The position numbers were made by a program, and so were the translations under genes. From the NCBI GenBank assembly GCA_003142935.1, contig PLOG01000151.1:1-40274 (forward strand): a stretch of 40,274 bases of DNA, written 5' to 3'. Source of the stretch: Acidobacteriaceae bacterium (GTDB taxonomy: Bacteria; Acidobacteriota; Terriglobia; Terriglobales; Acidobacteriaceae). The notes below the pieces were generated by a model that did not search any database, had not been told where the DNA came from, and worked only from the letters and a program-made list of their open reading frames with translations. Shown piece after piece: positions 33,082 to 40,274 of this stretch; position 1 is the first letter of the stretch, and every line of letters starts with the position of its first letter.

Positions 33082-33303
33082 TCAGGCGGCACGGCGCCGT
33101 TCAACCGGCTGAGCCGCGGGCGCCGCAACTGGCCCCACAGTTCCAGGGTTGGCAGTTTGAAAGCGGCACAGAACTTCATTGGTGGTGTCTTGCAGCCGTG
33201 TATTCGGCTTGTGCAGCTTACGTGTTGCCTTGCTAGCCAGTTGACAGAGCTGGTAGCGATTGGACACATGAGAAAGTGCCCCAAAAACCAAGTCGGAACG
33301 CAT
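33082..33303 (-). CDS. rpoZ: RNA polymerase omega subunit
   Basis: A 73-residue protein: MRSDLVFGALSHVSNRYQLC followed by QLASKATRKLHKPNTRLQDT and TNEVLCRF. The core N-R-Y-x-L-x-x-L-A-x-x-A-x-R is the omega/RPB6 signature (E. coli: GNRFDLVLVAARRARQ), and the form without the usual N-terminal ARVTVED strand is that of Terriglobia. It stabilises the beta-prime subunit. The C-terminal tail is Pro/Ala/Arg-rich. AAGGAGAG before the ATG is one of the best ribosome sites in the window. Rho follows on the same strand 221 bases downstream. Frames on the plus strand over this stretch are shadows. Confidence 0.8.
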   Translation of the reverse strand: MRSDLVFGALSHVSNRYQLCQLASKATRKLHKPNTRLQDTTNEVLCRFQTANPGTVGPVAAPAAQPVERRRAA

Positions 33304-33909
33304 TGCTCTTCTCTCCTTCTTATCGTACCTGCCCGGCTGGAACTACTTTGCGCCGCCGGTGCAGCACGGGGAGCCAATTTAATCGAGGGCTACCCCAAAA
33401 TTCCACTTTCACATCTTTAGACGCACTTCCAATGCGTCTAGTTCAAAAATCTTGACGCACTTTCGCGCATTATGAAACAGGGCTTGCTCCGTATGAGTGA
33501 TGCAGAAGGCAGTCCTGGGAATCAAGCCATCCGTCATTCCCGTTTCAGGCGGCGTCAAGAGAACACACCGTAGGCATCAGCGGAGGGTCTCAGCTCAAAT
33601 AACTAGCCTAGACTCTTAACTTTGATGCGGGAAATGGCGCACGGGTACAAAAGATCGCAAAAAACACAACCTACCCTATATGGATGGCTCTCATGAATGT
33701 ATACCTGGAGTCCGTCGAGGTCAACTGTTTTTTCTGGACTTTTGTTGCCCCTCGTCTTCACAGAGCCTTATCGCTCAATATTCGCCGTAAGATATTCATC
33801 ATAAAAAGGATACGCTGATGAGGCGAGAAGATCCGTGGCCGATCCCAACAGCAGAATCTTCGCTCCACTGGCTTAAAAGCTAAACTGCCAGTAAAGCGAA
33901 CCAGTTTGG
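33304..33909. other. Non-coding stretch of 606 bases upstream of rpoZ
   Basis: No frame here has coding composition; GC is lower than in neighbouring genes. It holds the palindrome at 33418-33440, a repeat of GACGCACTT at 33420 and 33454, and a weak inverted repeat ACTGGC (33867-33872) / GCCAGT (33887-33892) just after the stop of the small membrane gene, possibly a terminator. A 41-codon frame from ATG 33693 exists but lacks a ribosome site. Confidence 0.55.
33418..33440. repeat. Perfect 8-bp palindrome upstream of rpoZ
   Basis: TAGACGCA (33418-33425) and TGCGTCTA (33433-33440) with a 7-base centre, about 115 bases ahead of the rpoZ start on the minus strand. GACGCACTT from its left arm is repeated at 33454-33462. 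It may be a regulator site in the rpoZ promoter region or a short hairpin in the leader. Confidence 0.6.
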
Positions 33910-34131
33910 TTACTTGCGGCTCTTGACCCGTCCGGAAGGGCGTCCATCCGGATCGCATAGCAATGGCTGGCCGTCTTCGTCGATCCCGGATGCTGGCCGT
34001 TGTTTCCTGGCAACCTGCTTTTGGGTCGCGAATACCTCGTCCAAGCGAAAAACTCCCGCCATCAGCATGAAAAGGAACGGAACCGCGACCAAAGCTGTTT
34101 GCCAACCCGAATTCAAGACTGACTCGTGCAC
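33910..34131 (-). CDS. Small single-pass membrane protein
   Basis: A 73-residue protein starting with GTG at 34131, preceded by GGAGG at six bases. Hydrophobic helix at residues 11-29 (TALVAVPFLFMLMAGVF), then RLDEVFATQKQ, a basic stretch and the C-terminal segment GIDEDGQPLLCDPDGRPSGR. The D-G-Q-P-x-x-C/S-D-P-D-G-R-P ending gives the impression of a conserved short family in Terriglobia; the function is unknown. It is alone between non-coding stretches. Confidence 0.65.
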   Translation of the reverse strand: MHESVLNSGWQTALVAVPFLFMLMAGVFRLDEVFATQKQVARKQRPASGIDEDGQPLLCDPDGRPSGRVKSRK

Positions 34132-34568
34132 GTAAGGCCTCCGGAATACTCAAGAATTGAGTGAACTATCTCTGGCGCACTCAAGGAGTTTATCGGCCAG
34201 AGATTAGAGAGAGCTTAGAAACCAAGGTAATCACGGAGTTGGCAGGAAGGGGAATAACACTTTTTGAGCATGGCGGGCAGTGAGGAGCGCCGCTCATTAG
34301 ACAGGCCCAAGAATGCTGCCGGTCAATATAAAGGGTTTAAAGGTGTGACAGCCTGTGGTGAGAGTCGAAACGGTCTAAAACCATCCCTCAGGGGCTAAAG
34401 CCCGCGTTGATTTTACGGTAGTTGCGGCACGTCGACCTGGCCCAGGGGCACCCCGGTACCCCGGCCGTGCCCTTTCAAAACCGGACTTTCACCACGGGCG
34501 TATGAGGGCTGGATGTACGGCAGCATTCGCCGCACGTTTTTCCTTTTGGGGACTGACGGTTGACTGTC
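34132..34568. other. Non-coding stretch with acidobacterial extragenic repeats
   Basis: Holds an inverted repeat ACTCAA-GAA-TTGAGT (about 34148-34162), the block CCCTCAGGGGCTAAAGCCCG (34385-34404) and a GC-rich palindromic piece CCAGGGGCACCCCGGTACCC (34442-34461) followed by GGCCGTGCCC, which shares the GGGGCACCC core of the elements at 20412-20509 and 38911-38983. No coding frame is supported. Confidence 0.6.
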
Positions 34569-36128
34569 TTACGCCCAGTAGCTGCGGTCGAGGGTACGGT
34601 ATTGGATGGCTTCGGCCAGATGGGAGACGGCCAGGTGCTCGGCGCCTTCGAGGTCCGCAATGGTGCGGGCCACTTTGAGGATGCGATCGTGCGCGCGGGC
34701 GGTCAGGCCTTGCTGCTGCATGGCCCGCTCCAGGAGCCGCTCGGCGTCTGCGCCCAGTTCGCAGTGGGTGCGAATCTGGCGCGTGGTCATTTGCGCGTTG
34801 GCGTAGATTTTTTCGCCGGCCTTGCTGAAGCGCTTCCTCTGATGTTCGCGCGCGGCCATCACCCGATCGCGGATCTGCGCCGAGCCCTCGGCGGCTGCTC
34901 CGCCGCGCAACTCCTTATATTGAACGGCAGGAACTTCGATGTGTATATCGATGCGGTCGAGTAGCGGGCCGGAGATTTTGGCGACGTAACGCTGGATCAT
35001 GGGCGGGGTGCACATGCACTCGCGGGACTTGTCGTTGAAATAACCGCACGGGCAGGGGTTCATGGCGGCGGCCAGCATGAAGCGCGCCGGAAAGCTGAGC
35101 GACATGGAGGCGCGGGCAATGGTGACCGTATGATCTTCCAGCGGCTGGCGCATGACTTCGAGCACGTTACGCGGGAACTCCGGCAGCTCGTCGAGGAAGA
35201 GCAGGCCGTTGTGGGCAAGCGATACTTCGCCGGGACGGGGGACGACGCCGCCGCCGATCAGGCCGGCGTCGGAGATGGTGTGGTGCGGCGAACGAAAGGG
35301 CCGCTGCGTAACCAGGCCGGCCGCGGCATCGAGCACTCCGGCGACGGAATGAATTTTGGTGGTCTCGAGAGCTTCTTCAAAGGTGAGCGGCGCAAGGATG
35401 GAGGGCAGGCGCTTGGCCAGCATGGTTTTGCCCGAGCCCGGCGGCCCGATCATGAGAATGTTGTGGCTGCCTGCCGCGGCGACTTCGAGCGCGCGCTTGG
35501 CCGTCTGCTGGCCGCGCACATCGCAAAAGTCCACGCTGAAGTGCTGCAGCTCGCCGAGCAGCTCCTGCGTGTTGACGCGGAAGGGCTCGCGCTGGATAAC
35601 GCCGACGACGGAGGTGTTGAGAAGTTCGATGACATCCAGCAACGTTGAGACCGGGTAGACATTCACGCCTTCCACAACGGCGGCTTCGGCAGCGTTGGCC
35701 GCGGGAAGAATCAGGTTGGGAATATTTTTTTCGCGCGCCAGGATGGCTACGGGCAACATGCCGGGGATGGGGCGCAGGCTTCCGTCGAGACCAAGCTCGC
35801 CCACCAGCAGGAACTGGCTCAGATCGTCCACGCGCAGCGCGCCATACGCGCCGAGGAGTCCAACGGCGATGGGCAAGTCGAAGCCTGAACCTTCTTTCTT
35901 CAGGTCCGCGGGCGCCAGATTGATGGTGATGAAGGTGGGCGGAATCGAGTAGCCGGAGTTCTTGATTGCAGCGCGTACCCGGTCGCGGCTTTCGCGAACC
36001 GCGGCGTCGGGCAGGCCGACGGTATGGAAGACTTCCTTCTCGACCACAACGCCACTGTAGTCCACCTCGACATCGATGAGGTTGGCGTCGATTCCGTAGA
36101 CTGCGGCGCTGAGAACTTTAAAGAGCAT
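34569..36128 (-). CDS. comM: YifB/ComM family AAA+ ATPase
   Basis: A 519-residue protein of the magnesium-chelatase-like AAA+ family; the Vibrio/Haemophilus ComM is a helicase that promotes branch migration when taken-up DNA recombines. N-terminal Lon-like domain (residues 1-180, [34 protein letters not shown]), Walker A GPPGSGKT at 228-235, Walker [11 protein letters not shown], the zinc-like segment [17 protein letters not shown] and the C-terminal lid ([20 protein letters not shown]). Length is normal. It suggests capacity for natural transformation or, more generally, recombination. It is divergent from the serine dehydratase gene. Confidence 0.95.
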   Translation of the reverse strand: MLFKVLSAAVYGIDANLIDVEVDYSGVVVEKEVFHTVGLPDAAVRESRDRVRAAIKNSGYSIPPTFITINLAPADLKKEGSGFDLPIAVGLLGAYGALRVDDLSQFLLVGELGLDGSLRPIPGMLPVAILAREKNIPNLILPAANAAEAAVVEGVNVYPVSTLLDVIELLNTSVVGVIQREPFRVNTQELLGELQHFSVDFCDVRGQQTAKRALEVAAAGSHNILMIGPPGSGKTMLAKRLPSILAPLTFEEALETTKIHSVAGVLDAAAGLVTQRPFRSPHHTISDAGLIGGGVVPRPGEVSLAHNGLLFLDELPEFPRNVLEVMRQPLEDHTVTIARASMSLSFPARFMLAAAMNPCPCGYFNDKSRECMCTPPMIQRYVAKISGPLLDRIDIHIEVPAVQYKELRGGAAAEGSAQIRDRVMAAREHQRKRFSKAGEKIYANAQMTTRQIRTHCELGADAERLLERAMQQQGLTARAHDRILKVARTIADLEGAEHLAVSHLAEAIQYRTLDRSYWA

Positions 36129-36194
36129 GGAACAAAGGTGAAGCGAGTTTATCAGAAGACAGTTGCCGGTGGCCTGTGACCGTTGAACAGAGAT

Positions 36195-36222
36195 CAGAGA
36201 TCAGTGGTCAGAGATCAGTGGA
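36195..36222. repeat. Two tandem 14-bp units before sdaA
   Basis: CAGAGATCAGTGGT (36195-36208) and CAGAGATCAGTGGA (36209-36222), with a partial unit CAGAGAT before them. They lie between the divergent comM and sdaA genes, about 55 bases before the sdaA start. Confidence 0.75.
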
Positions 36223-36275
36223 CAGTGAACCGGGAACCTAATCCATGTACTTTGGTTCACGCTACAATTCCATTT

Positions 36276-37706
36276 GTGACCACGAGTCTTTTCGACCTTT
36301 ACAAAATCGGGGTTGGCCCATCGAGTTCGCATACGATGGGGCCGATGCGCGCAGCCTGCCTTTTTGCGCGCGAGCTCGGAACCCGCGACCGGCTCGAACG
36401 CGTCGCTCGCGTGCAAGTTGAGCTTTATGGATCACTCGCGCTGACCGGCCTGGGCCACGCTACCGATCGGGCTGTGTTGCTGGGGCTGGCGGGCAATGAG
36501 CCGGCAACGATCGATCCGGCGGCCATTGATTCGACAGTGAAAGGAATCCGCACGGCGCGGCGCATCGAACTGGCCGGCGTTCGCCCCATCCATTTCGATG
36601 AAGCAAGCGACCTGCTGTTCCATCGCGATCTAATGTATCCACCGGGCTCGAGTACCCAGCATCCCAATGGTCTTCGCCTTACGGCCTTCAATGCGGCGGG
36701 CGCAGTGGCGGACCAGCGCACGTTCTTTTCGATTGGCGGCGGGTTTATCACGGAAGACGTGGCGCCCGGCGCCGGCGGAACGCAAACTGCGCTGGACCAG
36801 CGCCAGGCTGACGTGCCGTTTCCTTTTCACAGCGCCGCGGAGCTGCTGACCACGGCTCAAGCCAACGAGCTCTCCATCAGCCAGCTTATGCTCGAGAACG
36901 AGTGCGCGCTGGCCTCGAGAAACCTGCAAGAGTCTCTGGTCGAGCAGGTGCGAGCGGGCATTGACCGCATTTGGAAAACTATGCGCGATTGCGTGGCGCG
37001 CGGCATTGCGGCCGAAGGAATTTTGCCGGGAGGCTTGAACGTTCGCCGGCGTGCGCACCACCTGGCAGCTCGCCTCACCGAAAAAGAGGCGACAGGTTTG
37101 CGCGGCGATCCGCTGGCGCCGCTGGACTGGATCACTGTCTACGCCATGGCGGTGAACGAAGAGAATGCCGCAGGCGGCCGCGTGGTGACCGCGCCCACCA
37201 ATGGCGCTGCCGGCGTCGTTCCCGCGGTGGCCCACTACTACGAGCGCTTCATCTCCGAGTCGGATCACGAGGGCATCGTTAATTTCTTCCTTACGTCGGC
37301 GGCCATCGGCATTCTTTATAAGGAGAATGCATCCATCAGCGGCGCGGAGGTTGGCTGCCAGGGCGAAGTGGGCGTAGCGTGCTCAATGGCGGCCGCCGGA
37401 TTGACGGCCGCGCTCGGCGGCAGCAACGATCAGGTGGAACACGCGGCTGAAATTGCCATGGAACATAACCTCGGCATGACCTGCGATCCCATCGGCGGAC
37501 TTGTGCAGATCCCCTGCATCGAACGCAATGCGATGGGAGCGGCAAAAGCGGTGCAAGCCTCGCGCATTGCTCTGAATGAGGCCGGCGATCACAAGGTTTC
37601 TCTCGACCAGGTGATCCGCACCATGTATCTAACGGGTCTCGATATGCAGTCGCGCTATAAGGAAACAAGCCTCGCGGGGCTTGCATTGAATCGCATCGAG
37701 TGTTGA
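36276..37706 (+). CDS. sdaA: L-serine ammonia-lyase, single-chain iron-sulfur type
   Basis: A 476-residue enzyme converting L-serine to pyruvate and ammonia. The N-terminal beta-domain ([40 protein letters not shown]) and the C-terminal alpha-domain ([64 protein letters not shown]) are joined as in E. coli SdaA; the three Cys of the [4Fe-4S] cluster are present in GCQGE, TCDPI and PCIER. The GTG at 36276 gives the standard N-terminus [10 protein letters not shown]; an ATG at 36183 would add repeat-derived residues. TACAAT at 36263-36268 lies seven bases before this GTG and there is no ribosome site, so translation may be leaderless. Confidence 0.95.
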   Translation: MTTSLFDLYKIGVGPSSSHTMGPMRAACLFARELGTRDRLERVARVQVELYGSLALTGLGHATDRAVLLGLAGNEPATIDPAAIDSTVKGIRTARRIELAGVRPIHFDEASDLLFHRDLMYPPGSSTQHPNGLRLTAFNAAGAVADQRTFFSIGGGFITEDVAPGAGGTQTALDQRQADVPFPFHSAAELLTTAQANELSISQLMLENECALASRNLQESLVEQVRAGIDRIWKTMRDCVARGIAAEGILPGGLNVRRRAHHLAARLTEKEATGLRGDPLAPLDWITVYAMAVNEENAAGGRVVTAPTNGAAGVVPAVAHYYERFISESDHEGIVNFFLTSAAIGILYKENASISGAEVGCQGEVGVACSMAAAGLTAALGGSNDQVEHAAEIAMEHNLGMTCDPIGGLVQIPCIERNAMGAAKAVQASRIALNEAGDHKVSLDQVIRTMYLTGLDMQSRYKETSLAGLALNRIEC

Positions 37707-37874
37707 GAAAAGTAGATGGTCATGCGCACTGTTGCCGCATTCGCGCATGTTGTTTTACAGTCGCGATCGTCGAAGAAACCCAATTCGCGATTCACTATTT
37801 CGAATTTCTATTTCAGGATCGCAAAGCGATGAAAGAATTGTTGACGATTTTTCCACCCCTCATGCGTTTTTCCC

Positions 37875-37903
37875 TTGACACCGATGCAACATAAATCTAT
37901 ACA
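37875..37903 (+). promoter_or_regulatory. Consensus sigma-70 promoter of the Lys/Ala-rich protein gene
   Basis: TTGACA (37875-37880), a 17-base spacer and TATACA (37898-37903), close to the perfect consensus and one of the two strongest promoters in the window. Transcription would start near 37910, leaving a leader of about 57 bases before the ATG at 37967. Confidence 0.85.
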
Positions 37904-37911
37904 TTCATCAA

Positions 37912-37948
37912 CTGCAATTTAATATTGCAGAATCGATGCAACCCATCG
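37912..37948 (+). promoter_or_regulatory. Two leader hairpins at the 5' end of the mRNA
   Basis: First hairpin: CTGCAAT (37912-37918) with ATTGCAG (37924-37930), loop of five. Second: CGATG (37934-37938) with CATCG (37944-37948), loop of five. They begin at the predicted transcription start and end just before the GGGAG ribosome site. They may protect the 5' end and raise mRNA stability, or control access to the ribosome site. Confidence 0.6.
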
Positions 37949-37966
37949 AAAAGGGAGAATAGGCAA

Positions 37967-38050
37967 ATGGCAACTAAGAAAGCAGCCAAGAAGGCACCCG
38001 CGAAGAAGGCGGCGAAGAAAGCCGTAAAGAAGGCCGCGAAGAAGAAGTAG
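37967..38050 (+). CDS. Histone-H1-like Lys/Ala-rich mini-protein, 27 residues
   Basis: The frame ATG-GCA-ACT-AAG ... AAG-TAG encodes 27 residues: 13 Lys, 10 Ala, and one each of Met, Thr, Pro and Val, in a period of about four (KKAAKKAPAKKAAKKAVKK). This is the composition of the C-terminal tail of histone H1 and of bacterial H1-like proteins (HctA, AlgP type), so it should bind DNA or RNA non-specifically. AAGGGAG precedes the ATG, a consensus promoter and two hairpins lie before it and a terminator follows. All parts of a gene are thus present although the frame is very short. It would be expressed strongly and on its own. Confidence 0.8.
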   Translation: MATKKAAKKAPAKKAAKKAVKKAAKKK

Positions 38051-38074
38051 TAGCGGATTGACCATCAAAAAGGC

Positions 38075-38115
38075 AACACTCAAGGGGGGCGCTTCAAGCG
38101 TCCCCCTTGGTGTTT
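38075..38115 (+). terminator. Rho-independent terminator of the mini-protein gene
   Basis: AACACTCAAGGGGGGCGC pairs with GCGTCCCCCTTGGTGTT across a five-base loop (TTCAA), with one bulged T and G-T pairs, followed by TTTCT. It is a long stable stem 25 bases after the stop codon. It separates the gene from rsmE. Confidence 0.85.
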
Positions 38116-38160
38116 CTGGGGAAGGAATAGACTTCAAGAGAAGGGAACGCTGGTGAAACG

Positions 38161-38892
38161 ATGACGCGCCGCCGCTGGATTGCCGAACATTGGGATGAGG
38201 CTACAGCCTCGATTACGGGCGCGCAGGCCGCGCACATGGCGCGTGTGCTGCGCGCGCAGCCGGGCATGGAAGCGGATGTGGTCGCCGGCGGACACGTGTT
38301 TCATGCCGAGGTTGCGGCGGTTTCTCCGGATGAAGTCCGCTTCAACCTGGTTGCCGAAGTTCAGGCCGATCCCGCGCTACCGGTCACGCTTGCTATGGCC
38401 GTGTATAAATTTGATCGCATGGAGTGGGCGATTGAGAAGGCGACCGAGCTCGGCGTTGCGGCGCTGGCTCCCGTGATTGCGCAGCGAACGGAGAAGCACC
38501 TAACGCAGGCCGCTGAAAAGCGCGCCGAGCGTTGGCGACGGATTGTGCATGAGGCGGCTCAGCAGTCGCGGCGCTCGGATGTACCGATTATCCACAATCC
38601 GATTCCGCTGACCGAACACGCGCGGTCGTCTTCCGGGTGCGTTCGCATTGTTCTTGCCGAACAGGAGCGTACGACGACTTTGCGCCGGCTGATCGAAGAG
38701 GCGGTGGAAGCGGCAGGGGACGAGATGCCCACGATCGAGATCGCCATTGGACCGGAAGGCGGATGGGCTCCGGCGGAAGAGGCGCTCTTCGATGCCAGCG
38801 GCTGGCGCGCGGCCACGCTGGGGCCGCGCATTCTGCGCGCGGAGACGGCGGCGATCGCCGCGCTGGCGGTTGTGGCTTCGTTTCTGGAATAG
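38161..38892 (+). CDS. rsmE: 16S rRNA (uracil-1498-N3)-methyltransferase
   Basis: A 243-residue SPOUT-class enzyme that methylates U1498 of 16S rRNA. N-terminal PUA-like part (residues 1-70: HMARVLRAQPGMEADVVAGG) and C-terminal trefoil-knot domain: MAVYKFDRMEWAIEKATELG, VIAQRTEKH, RWRRIVHEAAQQSRRSDVP, IEIAIGPEGGWAPAEEALF and TLGPRILRAETAAIAALAVV, the last two making the SAM-binding knot. Length is normal. The start ATG 38161 has only a weak site (GGTGA). It ends ahead of the palindromic repeat at 38911. Confidence 0.95.
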   Translation: MTRRRWIAEHWDEATASITGAQAAHMARVLRAQPGMEADVVAGGHVFHAEVAAVSPDEVRFNLVAEVQADPALPVTLAMAVYKFDRMEWAIEKATELGVAALAPVIAQRTEKHLTQAAEKRAERWRRIVHEAAQQSRRSDVPIIHNPIPLTEHARSSSGCVRIVLAEQERTTTLRRLIEEAVEAAGDEMPTIEIAIGPEGGWAPAEEALFDASGWRAATLGPRILRAETAAIAALAVVASFLE

Positions 38893-38910
38893 CGAGACTG
38901 GCAGATCCCA

Positions 38911-38983
38911 GGTCTCAGAATCGAGATCTCCACCCCACGGACGAAGAGTTCTCCGTGGTGACCCCGGACTTGGGGCACCCGTC
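38911..38983. repeat. Extragenic palindromic repeat, copy 2
   Basis: Diverged copy of the element at 20412-20509: GGTCTC (38911-38916) with GAGATC (38923-38928), the shared piece CCACCCCACGGACGAAG, a shortened imperfect stem CACGGA / TCCGTG, and ACCCCGGACTTGGGGCACCC at the end. It sits between two convergent genes, where its hairpin could serve as a two-way terminator. Confidence 0.85.
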
Positions 38984-39011
38984 CGTTATCGATCTGGAGT
39001 TCGGCGCTACC

Positions 39012-40274
39012 TTACAGCGAGACGCCGCGCTTCCAGGGAATGAAGTCACTCTGACCATGCAGTTCGGACTTTGTTAGGCGCTCGCCGCTGGCCACTTCGA
39101 TGGAAAGCTCCAAAAGCTTCTCGGCACATTCCTTGATGGTCGACTTGCCACTCACAATGGGGCCAGCGTCGAAGTCGATGATGTCGCTCATGCGTTCAGC
39201 CAACGCCGTGTTGGTGGAGATTTTGACGACCGGCGCAATGGGATTGCCGGTGGGCGTGCCCAGTCCGGTGGTGAAAAGAACAATGTTCGACCCCGCCCCC
39301 ACCTGCGCCGTCACGCTCTCCACATCGTTGCCGGGAGTGCATTGCAGATTGAATCCGCGCGCGCTCACGTACTCCGGATAGTCGAGAACGCCGCTGATGG
39401 GCGACTCGCCGCCCTTGCGCGCGGCGCCGGCGGATTTGATGGCGTCGGTAATGAGCCCGTCGCGGATATTGCCGGGCGAGGGGTTGAAAGCGAAATCCGA
39501 ATTCACGGCTCGGGCGCTGGCCGCATAAGCCTGCATCAGGTCGCGGAAGCGCGCGGCCAGTTCATCGGTCGTGCAGCGGTTGATGAGTTCCTGCTCCACG
39601 CCGTGCAACTCGGGGAACTCGGAAAGCATGGTGGCGCCACCCGCGCCCACAACCAGATCGGAGACGTAGCCGACGGTGGGGTTGGCCGAGATGCCGCTGA
39701 ATCCGTCCGAGCCTCCGCATTGCAGTCCGACGGTGAGGCCGGAGAGATGCGCGGGCGCGCGCTCGGCGCGGTTGGCCTCAGCCAGCGCGGCAAAGGTCTG
39801 GTCCAACGCTTGCTCCATCAGCGCCGACTCGCGGCCCGCGCTTTGCTGATCGACGATCACCACCGGCTTGCGCAATTTGGGATCGCGGGCGCGCAGTTCT
39901 TCCATGAGGATGCTCGCCTGGGCGTGCTGGCAACCAAGGCTCAGCACGGTTGCGCCGGCAACGTTGGGGTGATGAATGTAGCCGGCCAGAAGGCCGCAGA
40001 GGGCCTGCGAGTCCTGGCGCGTGCCGCCGCAGCCGCCCTGATGGGGAAGAAAACGAACTCCGTCGAGATTGGGGAAGACGCGTTCGCGTTTCATCGCGGC
40101 CGCAACTTCCGCTCCGGGGGGGCCATTGCCATGGCGCTGGATCAGCTCGCGCACATGCCGGCGATAGCTGCCGTTGGCGCTGCCGTAGCCAAGCTCTTCT
40201 TCCAGCGCCTCGCGCATGTTTTCAATATTGCGGTTTTCGCAGAAGACCAGCGGAAGCACGATCCAATAGTTGCG
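39012..40274 (-). CDS. UxaA-family hydro-lyase (altronate/galactarate dehydratase type), partial
   Basis: The C-terminal 420 residues of a sugar-acid dehydratase; the frame runs off the window end (last codons read RNYWI, followed by VLPLVFCENRNIENMREALE), so the true start is outside. Family blocks: FLPHQGGCGGTRQDSQALCG, LSLGCQHAQ, GLTVGLQCGGSDGFSGISAN, NPTVGYVSDL, SPGNIRDGLI and TTGLGTPTGNPIAPVVKIST. The members remove water from altronate or galactarate using iron. Which sugar acid is used here is unknown because the N-terminal SAF part and the neighbours are missing; uxaA or garD would both be possible names. It converges on rsmE. Confidence 0.92.
   Translation of the reverse strand, partial: RNYWIVLPLVFCENRNIENMREALEEELGYGSANGSYRRHVRELIQRHGNGPPGAEVAAAMKRERVFPNLDGVRFLPHQGGCGGTRQDSQALCGLLAGYIHHPNVAGATVLSLGCQHAQASILMEELRARDPKLRKPVVIVDQQSAGRESALMEQALDQTFAALAEANRAERAPAHLSGLTVGLQCGGSDGFSGISANPTVGYVSDLVVGAGGATMLSEFPELHGVEQELINRCTTDELAARFRDLMQAYAASARAVNSDFAFNPSPGNIRDGLITDAIKSAGAARKGGESPISGVLDYPEYVSARGFNLQCTPGNDVESVTAQVGAGSNIVLFTTGLGTPTGNPIAPVVKISTNTALAERMSDIIDFDAGPIVSGKSTIKECAEKLLELSIEVASGERLTKSELHGQSDFIPWKRGVSL

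Noticed and set aside
33025-33420. Plus-strand frame of 131 codons
   Set aside because: Antisense to the omega subunit gene, which has the family signature and an excellent ribosome site.
37700-37894. Frame of 64 codons after sdaA
   Set aside because: Starts inside the sdaA end, extends into the promoter of the mini-protein gene, and shows no protein family features.
1-40274. CRISPR arrays, insertion sequences or prophage segments
   Set aside because: No regularly spaced direct repeats, transposase, integrase or phage structural genes were found; the lysozyme and toxin-antitoxin genes alone do not support a mobile element.

Overview
The window looks like chromosomal DNA of a diderm, LPS-bearing Acidobacteriota, most likely class Terriglobia. 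The grounds are a VWFA-related protein of the acidobacterial type (13543-14673), the short Terriglobia-style omega subunit (33082-33303), an lpxB gene, uniformly high GC with compact genes, and extragenic palindromic elements containing the core TGGGGCACCC. There is one tRNA, no rRNA, no insertion sequence and no CRISPR array.

Region 1 (1-6400): a membrane-anchored TPR/YfgM-like protein with a strong terminator, an ECF sigma factor with a probable membrane anti-sigma partner, a YvlD-type four-helix membrane protein, an exported protein of unknown function, then a small accessory patch. The patch holds a two-gene unit (short DNA-binding-like protein plus a Rossmann-type TIR/deoxyribosyltransferase-like protein), an unknown 96-residue protein and an orphan phage-type lysozyme. 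RlpA closes this region. Region 2 (6401-14673): a catalytically degenerate M1-peptidase paralogue with TPRs, lpxB, a hicAB toxin-antitoxin pair with a clear promoter/operator, class I DAHP synthase, a lipoprotein, a DUF1684 protein and the VWFA protein. Region 3 (14674-20368): the heat-shock cluster hrcA-grpE-dnaJ behind a consensus promoter but without a canonical CIRCE, a small ribbon-helix-helix protein and a gamma-glutamyltranspeptidase.

Region 4 (20596-31228) is the most interesting block. A DUF1175 protein with papain/NlpC-like Cys and His motifs, a 1567-residue alpha-2-macroglobulin with an intact thioester motif (CTEQ) and a polytopic membrane protein are stop-start overlapped. They run head-on into a second unit on the other strand: UbiA-HAD fusion, small penicillin-binding transpeptidase, and a SpoIID-metallopeptidase fusion. 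I read the two units as one cell-envelope defence and wall-remodelling locus, related to but different from the yfhM-pbpC and yfaS-yfaT loci of gammaproteobacteria.

Region 5 (31430-40274): tRNA-Ala(CGC), rho, rpoZ, a small membrane protein, comM, single-chain L-serine dehydratase, a 27-residue Lys/Ala histone-H1-like protein with its own consensus promoter, leader hairpins and terminator, rsmE, and a UxaA-family dehydratase cut by the window end. Function calls rest on motif reading only; no database search was possible.
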